From JACVRW01 sp963757815 (GTDB lineage Bacteria > Actinomycetota > Thermoleophilia > Solirubrobacterales > Thermoleophilaceae): a stretch of DNA of 64,000 bases. Within the stretch, counting starts at the first letter, position 1. Every line of letters starts with the position of its first letter. Both the position numbers and the translations under genes were made by a program. The stretch covers positions 310,001 through 374,000 of the forward strand of contig CAVWSN010000018.1 of assembly GCA_963757815.1 (NCBI GenBank), written 5' to 3'. Positions 41,068-48,729 of the stretch are shown here, one piece after another. The notes beneath the pieces were generated by a model. The model ran no database searches, had not been told where the DNA came from, and saw only the letters and a list, made by a program, of their open reading frames with translations.

Positions 41068-42972
41068 ATGAGAACACTCCGCCTGTCGCTCGTCTGCGCC
41101 CTCATGGCTCTGGGCGCATTCACGCCTGCCGCGACGGCCGACGGGGGAGCGGCGGCCTGCACCGCGCCGGTCGGCGTAAATCGCGCTCAGGAGGTGGGCG
41201 GGCTATCCCTCGAGCGCGGCCCCCATTCGGTGACGATCCTCGACAGCTCCGAGATGAGCTGCGACGAGGCCATCGAGGAGTTCCGCTCCATCCTGCGGGC
41301 ACCCGGCGGCGAGCTGCCGGACGGCTGGAAGCTGGACCCGGCCACGAGCACCTTCTCGAGCGCGGACGGCAGCGAGGGCTTCAGGGTCGCGCCCCAGGAC
41401 AGCGTGGACCTCGGTGGCGGCTTCTCATGGAGCGACATCGAGGACTGGGCGGTGATCTGGCTTCCGATCATCTTCATGGGCCTCATCGCGGTGGTGCTCG
41501 TAATGACGCTTCGCTACCTGCCGCGGACCAAGCCCCAGGAGATCAAGCCGAGCTCATCGAGCTCCGTCCGCTGGCAGGACGTAGCGGGCGCCGACGAGGC
41601 CAAGGACGAGCTCCGCGAGGTCGTCGAGTTCCTGCGCGACACCAAGCGCTTCCGGAAGCTCGGGGCGAAGGTGCCGAAAGGCATCCTGCTGCACGGCCCA
41701 CCGGGCACCGGCAAGACGCTGCTCGCCAAGGCGGCGGCCAACGAGGCCGACGCCAAGTTCTTCGCCCAGTCCGCCTCCTCGTTCGTCGAGATGTTCGCCG
41801 GCCTCGGTGCCGCCCGCATCCGGCGGCTGTTCCGCCACGCCCGCAAGGAGGCGCCCGCGATCGTCTTCATCGACGAGCTGGACGCCGTGGGCGCCACGCG
41901 CGGCAAGGACATCTCGGGCGAGAAGGACCAGACCCTCAACCAGCTGCTCGTGGAGCTCGACGGCTTCGGCTCGGCCGACAACGTCGTGGTGATCGCCGCC
42001 TCGAACCTGCTGGAGAAGCTCGATCCCGCGCTGCTCCGCCCGGGCCGCTTCGACCGCCAGATCCTGGTGAGCGCTCCGGACCTGAAGGGACGGCGCGCCA
42101 TCCTCGACGTGCACACGCGCAACAAGCCGCTCGAGGAGGGCGTCAACCTCGAGCTGATCGCGCGCCAGACCAGCAACCTGACCGGCGCCGACCTCGCCAA
42201 CATCTGCAACGAGGCGGCGATCTTCGCGGGCAGGGACCATCGCGACACGATCCGGACGAAGGACTTCCAGGCGGCGCTCGAGCGCGTGATCGCCGGCATG
42301 CAGTCGCGCCGCGTGATCACCGAGCACGAGAAGCGGGTGGTCGCCTATCACGAGGCCGGGCACGCGCTCTGCTCCGAGCTGTTGCCCTCGGTCGAGAAGG
42401 TCCACCGCATCTCGATCATCCCGCGCGGGCGAGCCCTCGGCTACACGCTCAACCTGCCCGAGGAGGATCGCTACCTCAAGACGAAGGACGAGCTTCTCGA
42501 CTACCTGGTCGTGCTGCTCGGCGGGCGTGTGACCGAGCACATCGTGTTCGGCCAGATCACGACCGGCGCGTCGGACGACCTGCGCAAGGCGCACGACATC
42601 AGCCGCTCGATGATCACCCAGTACGGAATGGGAACCGAGCTCGCCTCGAAGCAGCTGCCCTCCGATGACTACTCGATGTCGGACCACACGCGCCGGACGA
42701 TCGACGAGGAGCAGCAGTACCTCACCGATTTCGCCCACCGGAGAGCGCTGAAGCTGGTTGCCGAGAACCGCACGCTGCTCGAGGCGTTCGCGTTCACGCT
42801 GCTCGAGAACGAGGTGCTCGAGCGCGAGGACATCGAGCGCATCGTCGGCGCCTACAAGGGCGAGCGAACGAGCGACGACGGGCCCCCGCTCCTCAAAGGT
42901 CTCGAGCCGGGCGCGGCCCAGGTGGCGGCCGCCGTACCGGATCAGCCCGGTGCCGACTCGCCCTCGAAGTAG
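41068..42972 (+). CDS. ftsH: FtsH-type membrane AAA+ zinc metalloprotease
   Basis: 634-residue membrane protease that degrades damaged or regulatory proteins. It begins with a signal-like helix, then about 100 extracytoplasmic residues containing two Cys, one clear membrane helix (129-149), the AAA domain with Walker A LHGPPGTGKTLLAKAA (209-224), Walker B IVFIDELDAVGATRG, pore loop VEMFAGLGAARIR, Arg finger LRPGRFDRQ, and the zinc site YHEAGHALC (HEAGH at 428-432). The pore loop reads FAGLG where most FtsH proteins have FVGVG. The extracytoplasmic domain does not resemble the usual FtsH one, so this may be a second, specialised FtsH. Confidence 0.9.
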   Translation: MRTLRLSLVCALMALGAFTPAATADGGAAACTAPVGVNRAQEVGGLSLERGPHSVTILDSSEMSCDEAIEEFRSILRAPGGELPDGWKLDPATSTFSSADGSEGFRVAPQDSVDLGGGFSWSDIEDWAVIWLPIIFMGLIAVVLVMTLRYLPRTKPQEIKPSSSSSVRWQDVAGADEAKDELREVVEFLRDTKRFRKLGAKVPKGILLHGPPGTGKTLLAKAAANEADAKFFAQSASSFVEMFAGLGAARIRRLFRHARKEAPAIVFIDELDAVGATRGKDISGEKDQTLNQLLVELDGFGSADNVVVIAASNLLEKLDPALLRPGRFDRQILVSAPDLKGRRAILDVHTRNKPLEEGVNLELIARQTSNLTGADLANICNEAAIFAGRDHRDTIRTKDFQAALERVIAGMQSRRVITEHEKRVVAYHEAGHALCSELLPSVEKVHRISIIPRGRALGYTLNLPEEDRYLKTKDELLDYLVVLLGGRVTEHIVFGQITTGASDDLRKAHDISRSMITQYGMGTELASKQLPSDDYSMSDHTRRTIDEEQQYLTDFAHRRALKLVAENRTLLEAFAFTLLENEVLEREDIERIVGAYKGERTSDDGPPLLKGLEPGAAQVAAAVPDQPGADSPSK

Positions 42973-43334
42973 CCCACCGCGTCCTCGCGCCGGAACCAGA
43001 CACGCAGGCCGCCGCCGTCGGGACGGCGTTCGAACGCGCCGACCTTGCCGGAGTCGAACTGGAGCACGATGTCCGGATCGCCGCTCGTCGAGAACGCGAG
43101 GAAGCGGATCGCGTCACTCGCTGCGGTTGACGATCTGGTGCGCTCCCTCCTCGCCTCGCGGGAACGACACGACCTCCCCTTCTCGAGTCCCCCTCTTCCT
43201 CCTGCCCGGCGGGACCTCCCAGAGGCTGAGCCGAGGCGTTCGGCGCCCGCCTGGCGCCCGACGCGAGCGCGCTTACAGGTGAAGCCCTCGCCCTCGCGCG
43301 GCTCGTCGAACTGCGGTTCCTCGATGTTGACCAT
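42942..43334 (-). pseudogene. Cupin-domain protein with core deletion and frameshifts
   Basis: The N-terminal MVNIEEPQFDEPREGEGFTC and the C-terminal segments EGEVVSFPRGEEGAHQIVNR and GDPDIVLQFDSGKVGAFERR, then VWFRREDAVGYFEGE, belong to a known actinobacterial cupin family. At least two frame changes are needed, near 43,215 and 43,120. Between LSLWEVPPGRR and the EGEVVSFPRG block about 30 residues are missing, which normally hold cupin motif 1 with its His and Glu ligands. Either a real deletion has inactivated the gene or a GC-rich stretch was lost in assembly. The 3' end overlaps the ftsH end. Confidence 0.65.
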
Positions 43335-43358
43335 GCCGGGGTTGTAGCCTCATCGCCC

Positions 43359-43769
43359 GTGTTCGGGCGGATCGACCACATCGGAGTTGCAGTCGAGGAT
43401 CTCGACGAGGCCGTCACGCTCTACCGCGAACGGCTCGGCATGGAGCTCCAGCACCGCGAGACGGTCGAGTCCCAGGGGGTGGAGGCGATCCTGCTCGGTG
43501 TGGGCGAGAGCCACGTCGAGCTGCTGCGTCCGCTCGGCCCGGACACCGCCGTGGGCCGTTTCCTCGAGCGGAACGGCCCGGGCCTCCACCACGTCGCCTA
43601 CGGGACCGATGACATCGAGCAGGCACTCGACTCGGTCCGCTCCGCCGGGCTGCAGCTGATCGACGAGCAGCCGCGCATCGGCATCCGGAGCAGCCGCGTG
43701 GCGTTCCTGCACCCGAAGTCGACCGGCGGCGTGCTCACGGAGCTGGTCGAGGCCGCGGAGGGCCACTGA
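43359..43769 (+). CDS. mce: Methylmalonyl-CoA epimerase
   Basis: VOC-fold enzyme interconverting (R)- and (S)-methylmalonyl-CoA, part of propionyl-CoA breakdown. The 136-residue protein starts RIDHIGVAVEDLDEAVTLYR, with metal His in DHIGVAV, then GESHVELLRPLGPDTAVGRF, RNGPGLHHVAYGTDDIEQAL and HPKSTGGVLTELVEAAEGH. The KSTGGVLxELV ending is diagnostic. GTG start at 43359. Its stop overlaps the next small gene. Mutase genes are not in the window. Confidence 0.94.
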   Translation: MFGRIDHIGVAVEDLDEAVTLYRERLGMELQHRETVESQGVEAILLGVGESHVELLRPLGPDTAVGRFLERNGPGLHHVAYGTDDIEQALDSVRSAGLQLIDEQPRIGIRSSRVAFLHPKSTGGVLTELVEAAEGH

Positions 43770-43990
43770 TGGCGGAACCCGCCCGACGCATCGACATCGG
43801 CTTCAAGGGCGGTCAGGTGCTGCCCTGTCGCGTGAAGCAGGAGGCCTGGGACGGGCTGCGCAAGGCGCTCTCCGACTCGAGCTCCGACCGCTGGTACGAG
43901 CTCGAGACGCAGGACTCACAGGTCGCGATCGACCTCGCGCAGGTGGTCTACGTGCGGCTCGACACCGAGGATCAGAAGGTCGGCTTCTAG
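43769..43990 (+). CDS. Small conserved hypothetical protein, 73 aa
   Basis: Family not recognised. 73 residues starting MAEPARRIDIGFKGGQVLPC and ending SQVAIDLAQVVYVRLDTEDQ KVGF. It is soluble and mainly beta-strand-like with one helix (QEAWDGLRKALSDSSSDRWY), compatible with a small beta-barrel or ubiquitin-like fold. Translationally coupled to mce by an ATGA-type overlap and followed by ychF. No catalytic motif is seen. Confidence 0.75.
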   Translation: MAEPARRIDIGFKGGQVLPCRVKQEAWDGLRKALSDSSSDRWYELETQDSQVAIDLAQVVYVRLDTEDQKVGF

Positions 43991-44050
43991 TTTCGCAATC
44001 CCGACTGCCGCGCGGCCTACTCCCGGAGCCATGGCGAGGCTCCTGACCCC

Positions 44051-45133
44051 GTGAAGATCGGCATCGTCGGACTCCCGAACGCGGGCAAGTCCTCGCTCTT
44101 CAACGCGCTCACCCGCGCCGGGGCACAGGCGGCCAACTACCCCTTCACCACGGTCGAGCCGAACGTCGCGGTGGTCGGCGTGCCCGATGAGCGGCTCGAC
44201 CGCGTGGCCGAGACCGTGCGCGCGCGGCCGGTGGTACACGAGACGATCGAGTTCCACGACATCGCCGGGCTCGTCCGGGGTGCCCACGAGGGCGAGGGGC
44301 TCGGCAACCAGTTCCTCGCGAACATCCGCGAGACCGACGCGATCCTGCACGTGGTGCGGGTGCACGATGACCCGAGCGTGGTGCATCCGGACGGCCGTGT
44401 CGATCCGCTGGCGGATGCGGAGACCATCGAGACCGAGCTGCTGTTCGCCGACCTCGAGCAGGCCGAGGGGCGGCTCGAGCGGGTGGCCAAGCAGGCGAAG
44501 TCGCTCGACAAGGTGGCCGTCGCGGAGGAGCGCTGGCTGCGGGAGGTAGTCGAGGCCCTGCGCGCCGGCCGCGGCGTCCGGACGGTGCCGGAGCCGGAGG
44601 ACGCGCCCGGAGCCGGGATTCGCCTGCAGGCACTGACCTCGAAGCCCGTCCTCTACGTGGCGAACGTCGCGGAGGGCGAGCCGCTCGAGCCTCCCGCGGC
44701 GCTCGTCGCGCACGCCGAGGAGCGCGGCGCGCGAGCGGCGGCCGTGAGCGCGCGGCTCGACTCGGAGCTGTCGGAGCTGGACGACGATGAGGCCCAGGCG
44801 ATGCGCGACGAGCTGGGGCTTGCCGAGTCCGGGCTCGAAACCGTGGTCCGCGAGGCGTTCGCTCTGCTCGACCTGATCCAGTTCTTCACGGCCGGCCAGG
44901 ACAAGGAGGCGCGCGCCCGCGCGATCCCCCGCGGCACGCGCGCCCGCCAGGCCGCCGGCGCCGTCCACACGGACATGGAGAGGGGCTTCGTGGCCGCGGA
45001 GGTCACGCCCTGGGACGCGCTGGTCGAGGCGGGCGGCTACGCCGCCGCCCGCGAGCGGGCACTGCAGCGGGTGGAGGGGCGCGACTACGTGGTGCAGGAC
45101 GGCGACGTGCTCACGTTCCGCTTCACGCCCTGA
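44051..45133 (+). CDS. ychF: Redox-regulated ATPase YchF (Obg superfamily)
   Basis: 360-residue translation-associated P-loop ATPase that binds ribosomes. The N-terminus KIGIVGLPNAGKSSLFNALT is the P-loop, followed by YPFTTVEPNVAVVGVPDERL, the switch region FHDIAGLVRGAHEGEGLGNQ FL, KPVLYVANVAEGE at the G4 position (NVxE in place of NKxD, giving ATP preference), a helical coiled-coil insert and a C-terminal TGS domain (LLDLIQFFTAGQDKEARARA, ending DGDVLTFRFTP). All features match YchF. GTG start at 44051. Confidence 0.96.
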   Translation: MKIGIVGLPNAGKSSLFNALTRAGAQAANYPFTTVEPNVAVVGVPDERLDRVAETVRARPVVHETIEFHDIAGLVRGAHEGEGLGNQFLANIRETDAILHVVRVHDDPSVVHPDGRVDPLADAETIETELLFADLEQAEGRLERVAKQAKSLDKVAVAEERWLREVVEALRAGRGVRTVPEPEDAPGAGIRLQALTSKPVLYVANVAEGEPLEPPAALVAHAEERGARAAAVSARLDSELSELDDDEAQAMRDELGLAESGLETVVREAFALLDLIQFFTAGQDKEARARAIPRGTRARQAAGAVHTDMERGFVAAEVTPWDALVEAGGYAAARERALQRVEGRDYVVQDGDVLTFRFTP

Positions 45134-45140
45134 GGAGGCC

Positions 45141-45168
45141 GTCCTAACCGGGCTTCGGGAGCCAGGAC
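45141..45168 (+). terminator. Possible terminator hairpin after ychF
   Basis: GTCCT (45141-45145) pairs with AGGAC (45164-45168) and, inside, GGCT with AGCC closes a TCGG-type loop. It begins 8 bases after the ychF stop. A second small hairpin TCCCGC/GCGGGA follows. There is no T-run. The remaining gap to 45,266 holds nothing else I can identify apart from the GAGGGGCAA upstream of the next ATG. Confidence 0.4.
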
Positions 45169-45266
45169 AGCAGCAGTCCCGCTCCTTGCGGGAAGGAGTT
45201 CGCCCGCCGGGTGATGAACGAGAGCCCGATGGGTAACGAGAGGGAATTCGCGGAGGGGCAACAGCG

Positions 45267-45929
45267 ATGCGCCGGCGGGCGCTAGCCGGATTGGTGGCGA
45301 TGGTCGCCGTCCTCGCGACCGTGGCTGCTACGAGCCCCGCGTCGGCCAGAGCGCCTGCCTGCGGCGCGGCGCAGCACTACATGCCCGTGGACCCGGGCGC
45401 CTCCACACCGCCGCCGCTCGCGATCGGCGACTCGGTCATGCTCGGCGCGGTCGAGCCGCTCCGGCGCCGGGGCTTCGAGATCGACGCGCGTGAGTGCCGG
45501 CAGATGAGCGAGGGGCTCCGCGTGCTGGGCGCGCGCGCCCGGGCCGGGACGCTGCCGTCGGCGGTGGCTGTCGGCCTCGGCACCAACTGGACCGTGACCC
45601 TCGCTCAGATCCGGCGGGCGCTCCGGATCTTGGGACGGGAGCGCGTGCTGGTGCTCGTGACCCCGCGTGAGCTCGGCGGCGCCGCGAGCACCGATCAGGA
45701 CGCGATCCGCGCAGCCGGCCGGCGCTGGCCCGGCCGTGTGAGAGTCGCCGACTGGGTCGCCCACAGCGCCGGGCATCGCGACTGGTTCTGGAGCGACGGC
45801 CTTCACCTGAGGGTTCGAGGCGCCCGGGCGTTTGCCCGGCTCATCAGCGGGGCGCTCGGCGCGAATCCTGCCGTGCCCGCGGATCCGCCGCCACCCGCCA
45901 CGCCGGGGGGCGGCGCGCCCGCCCCATAG
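45267..45929 (+). CDS. Secreted SGNH-like protein
   Basis: 220-residue exported protein. Signal peptide MRRRALAGLVAMVAVLATVA with cleavage near ASARA. The mature part begins with PPLAIGDSVMLGAVEPLRRR, a GDS block I with the candidate nucleophile Ser, and later GTNWTVTLAQIRRALRILG (block III-like GTN) and WFWSDGLHLRVRGARAFARL, a D-x-x-H block V. This is the SGNH domain seen at the C-terminus of acyltransferase 3 proteins and as stand-alone secreted proteins acting on cell-wall O-acetyl groups. The tail is Pro-rich. It converges with the SpoIID-like gene. Confidence 0.82.
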   Translation: MRRRALAGLVAMVAVLATVAATSPASARAPACGAAQHYMPVDPGASTPPPLAIGDSVMLGAVEPLRRRGFEIDARECRQMSEGLRVLGARARAGTLPSAVAVGLGTNWTVTLAQIRRALRILGRERVLVLVTPRELGGAASTDQDAIRAAGRRWPGRVRVADWVAHSAGHRDWFWSDGLHLRVRGARAFARLISGALGANPAVPADPPPPATPGGGAPAP

Positions 45930-45932
45930 CGC

Positions 45933-47307
45933 TCAGCGCACGCGCACCGCAGGACCGGCCACCGAGCCGCCCTTCACCCGGTAGAGACCGGGCACTTCGA
46001 GCTGGGCGCGGTAGCGCCCGAGACGCGCGGTCCGTACGCGGGTGACGGTGCGCCAGCCCTCGTCCGCCTTCCGCTGGACCGCCAGCCGGCGCCCGCGCGG
46101 CGCGGGCCGGAATTCGCCGGCGATCGCGAGCAGTCGCGGCGCCGGTCCCCAGCTCGCCGGCCGGGCCGAGCGCGGCCGGCGCGCCGAGCTCTCCACGCGC
46201 ACGTGGGTGAACCAGGTGTCGCGCAGCCCGAGGGCCGCGCGCACCTGCGGACCGCTGACCGTGCGCCTGCCGCGTGTGCCGATCACCTCGGCCCGCACGA
46301 CGCGCGGGGACACGCCCCGCTGCAGCGCCTTGAGCCGCACGAACTTCCCGGGCGCGCCGAGCGCGCGGTCGAGCGAGGCCGCGGAGAACGTGGCCTGCCA
46401 GCGGTGATAGGGCGAGTGGTGGTCGTACGGGTCAGGCACGCCCACGAGCCACGGCTTCGAGAGTGAGCCGACGAACGAGTATTCGACGTTCTCGGTGTGC
46501 CCGCCAGAGGTCGAGAAGTAGTAGGTCACCGCGGGCACCCCGCCGTAGGTGAGGATCTCGCCCGCCGTCTGGTCGACCGCGGCGTTTGAGCTGACGCTCT
46601 CCCCCACGACTCCCTTGTAGACCTGCGAGCGCGTGTCCGGGTACTGGTCGAAGTTGCCAGTGGTCTTGCGTGTGGCGAGCGCATACGTGCGTGCCGCCAC
46701 GGCCTGCACCTTGAGCGCCTCGAGCGGCCAGGAGCTCGGCATCTCGCCGGCGACCACGCCCTTGAGGTAGGGATCGAGGTCGATCACGTTGATCGCAGTG
46801 AGGCCGCCGCCGTCCGGGATCATTTCGATCACGCCGCGGTAGAGCCCATCGCGGATGGAGTTGAGGGCCGGGCCGAGCAGCCGAATGGGGTCGTCACCGC
46901 CTGCGCCCACCCGCAGCGGGGTCGCGAAGGTGGCGACGCGCTTGCCGGAGCTCGTCTTGACAGAGATCCCGCTCCGCGCCAGCCGGGCGATGTAGGTCGT
47001 GCCCGCGCGCAGCCCCCTGCCGTTGGCGTTCGTCGCGCCGCGGAAGCGGATGTAGGGGTCTACCGGCTGGAGCAGCACCCGTACGGGCGCCCCGGGCGCG
47101 GAGGCTCAGAGTGGTCCCGCTGTAGTAGTGCTCGAGGATCCCCTTGTAATTGCTGCCCTCGAGCGCGTAGCCGTACGCGCCGTACTGGCTCATGCCGATC
47201 CCGTGTCCGAAGCCGGCGCCCTTCACGACATGGCGCACGGCGGCGCTCGCCGTGGCGGGCACGGCGAGAAACAGAGCCAGAGCTGTCAGCAGGGCGATTC
47301 GGCGCAC
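45933..47307 (-). CDS. SpoIID/LytB-domain protein, secreted (one frameshift)
   Basis: About 457 residues. The first part encodes a signal peptide (MRRIALLTALALFLAVPATA) and HVVKGAGFGHGIGMSQYGAY; a frame break near 47,097 leads to the remainder. The SpoIID domain follows with INVIDLDPYLKGVVAGEMPS (containing the Glu that is catalytic in SpoIID), ALKVQAVAARTYALATRKTT and TYYFSTSGGHTENVEYSFVG. SpoIID enzymes are lytic transglycosylases acting on denuded glycan strands. Homologues occur in non-sporulating actinobacteria, where their role is cell-wall remodelling. A C-terminal beta-rich region of about 100 residues may bind the wall. Confidence 0.87.
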
Positions 47308-47365
47308 GAGTTCCCTAACGCGTCCAACGGCCCAAGGTAGCGGGGTCGGCTAAAGGAGGCAGCCC

Positions 47366-48700
47366 CTACGAAACCGCGAACAGGCGCCACTCGCCGGGCA
47401 CGCCGCGCAGCTCGTGCTCGCCCCGCTCCTCGAAGTCGATTCCCGACCCGACGACCAGATCCTTCACCGTGCCGGATACGAGCACCTCGCTGGCGGACGC
47501 CCGGTCCATGACGCGCGCGGCGATGTGCACCGCGAGCCCACCCACGTCCCCGTCCATCACCTCGAGCTCGCCCGTGTGGAGCCCGGCACGGACCTCGATG
47601 CCGAGCGAGCCCATGGCCTCGGCCACCGACGCCGCACAGCGGATCGCGCGCGCCGGGCCGTCGAAGGTGGCGAGGAAGCCGTCCCCGGTTCGCTTGACCT
47701 CGCGGCCGCGGTGGCGGTCGAGCGCCTGGCGGAAGAGGGAATCGTGGCGCTCGAGCAGGAAGCGCCAGCCGCGGTCACCCATCTCGGCCGCACGCTGGGT
47801 GGAGTCGCAGATGTCCGTGAACATGACCGTGGCGAGCATGCGGTCGGGTTCGTGCTCGTGGCGCGCGCCGGTGAAGTGCTCCTCGATCTCGCCGAGGAGC
47901 GCCTCGCTGTCGCCGAGCGAGAACATGTTGTCGCTGCCCTCGAGCTCGACATAGCGGGCGCCCGGGATCTGCCGCGCGATGTAGCGCGAGTGCTCGATCT
48001 TGATGAAGGCGTCGTCGCGGCGGTGGAGCACGAGCGTGGGCACCCGAATCGAGGGCAGGATGTCGCGCACGTCGAACTCGCCGATCAGGTCCATCATCCG
48101 CCGGATCGTGGAGGGCGAGGCGGCGAGCCGCTCGAGCCGGCCGGCCCACTCCATGAAGGTCGGATCGTCCAGTTCGCTCGGCGCGACCCCGGCCACGACA
48201 TGCCCCTCGCCCCACTGCTCCACGTACTTGTCCATGTGGCTCTTGCGCACCTCCGCGGGCCAGGCCCAGTCATAGCCCGGCGCCCAGGTCGCACGGGCGA
48301 AGGTGGCGTAGAGCGCCAGGGCGCTCACGCGCTCGGGGTAGGTGGCGGCAAACAGGGCGGCCATCGGACCTCCCTCGAGCGTGCCCACGAGCGCCACCCG
48401 CTCGGAGCCGGCGGCGTCCATGACCGCGATCAGGTCGTCCATCTGCTCCTCGAGCGTGGGAGCGCCCCAGAGCGGGTCGGACAGCCCGGAGCCGCGCCGG
48501 TCGAAGGTGATCAGCCGCGCGAAACTGGTGATCCTCTGCATCACACGCTGGAGCGATCGCTCCGACCAGAGGTACTCCACCTGCGAGATCCAGGGCGGGA
48601 TCCACATGACGTCGATGGGCTGCCCCTCGCCCTCGACGATGTAGGCGATGTGCAGGTCCCCACTCTTGGCGTAGCGAGCCACCGGAGACACGGGAATCAA
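47366..48700 (-). CDS. Class III adenylate/guanylate cyclase fused to an inactive alpha/beta-hydrolase domain
   Basis: 444 residues. Residues 1-275 form an alpha/beta-hydrolase domain (IDVMWIPPWISQVEYLWSER, FDRRGSGLSD, MFSLGDSEALLGEIEEH). The nucleophile elbow reads VGTLEGG (105-111), with Leu where relatives have Ser, and the catalytic-His position reads SDN (256-258) instead of DH, so the domain is probably a ligand sensor. Residues 285-444 are a class III cyclase: VMFTDICDSTQRAAEMGDRG with the first metal Asp and KRTGDGFLATFDGPARAIRC with the second, plus GLHTGELEVMDGDVGGLAVH. It would make cAMP or cGMP in the cytoplasm. The type is common in actinobacteria; the signal is unknown. Confidence 0.9.
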   Translation of the reverse strand: MIPVSPVARYAKSGDLHIAYIVEGEGQPIDVMWIPPWISQVEYLWSERSLQRVMQRITSFARLITFDRRGSGLSDPLWGAPTLEEQMDDLIAVMDAAGSERVALVGTLEGGPMAALFAATYPERVSALALYATFARATWAPGYDWAWPAEVRKSHMDKYVEQWGEGHVVAGVAPSELDDPTFMEWAGRLERLAASPSTIRRMMDLIGEFDVRDILPSIRVPTLVLHRRDDAFIKIEHSRYIARQIPGARYVELEGSDNMFSLGDSEALLGEIEEHFTGARHEHEPDRMLATVMFTDICDSTQRAAEMGDRGWRFLLERHDSLFRQALDRHRGREVKRTGDGFLATFDGPARAIRCAASVAEAMGSLGIEVRAGLHTGELEVMDGDVGGLAVHIAARVMDRASASEVLVSGTVKDLVVGSGIDFEERGEHELRGVPGEWRLFAVS

Positions 48701-48729
48701 GTTACCGAGGCCGGGTACGCTCCAACTCC

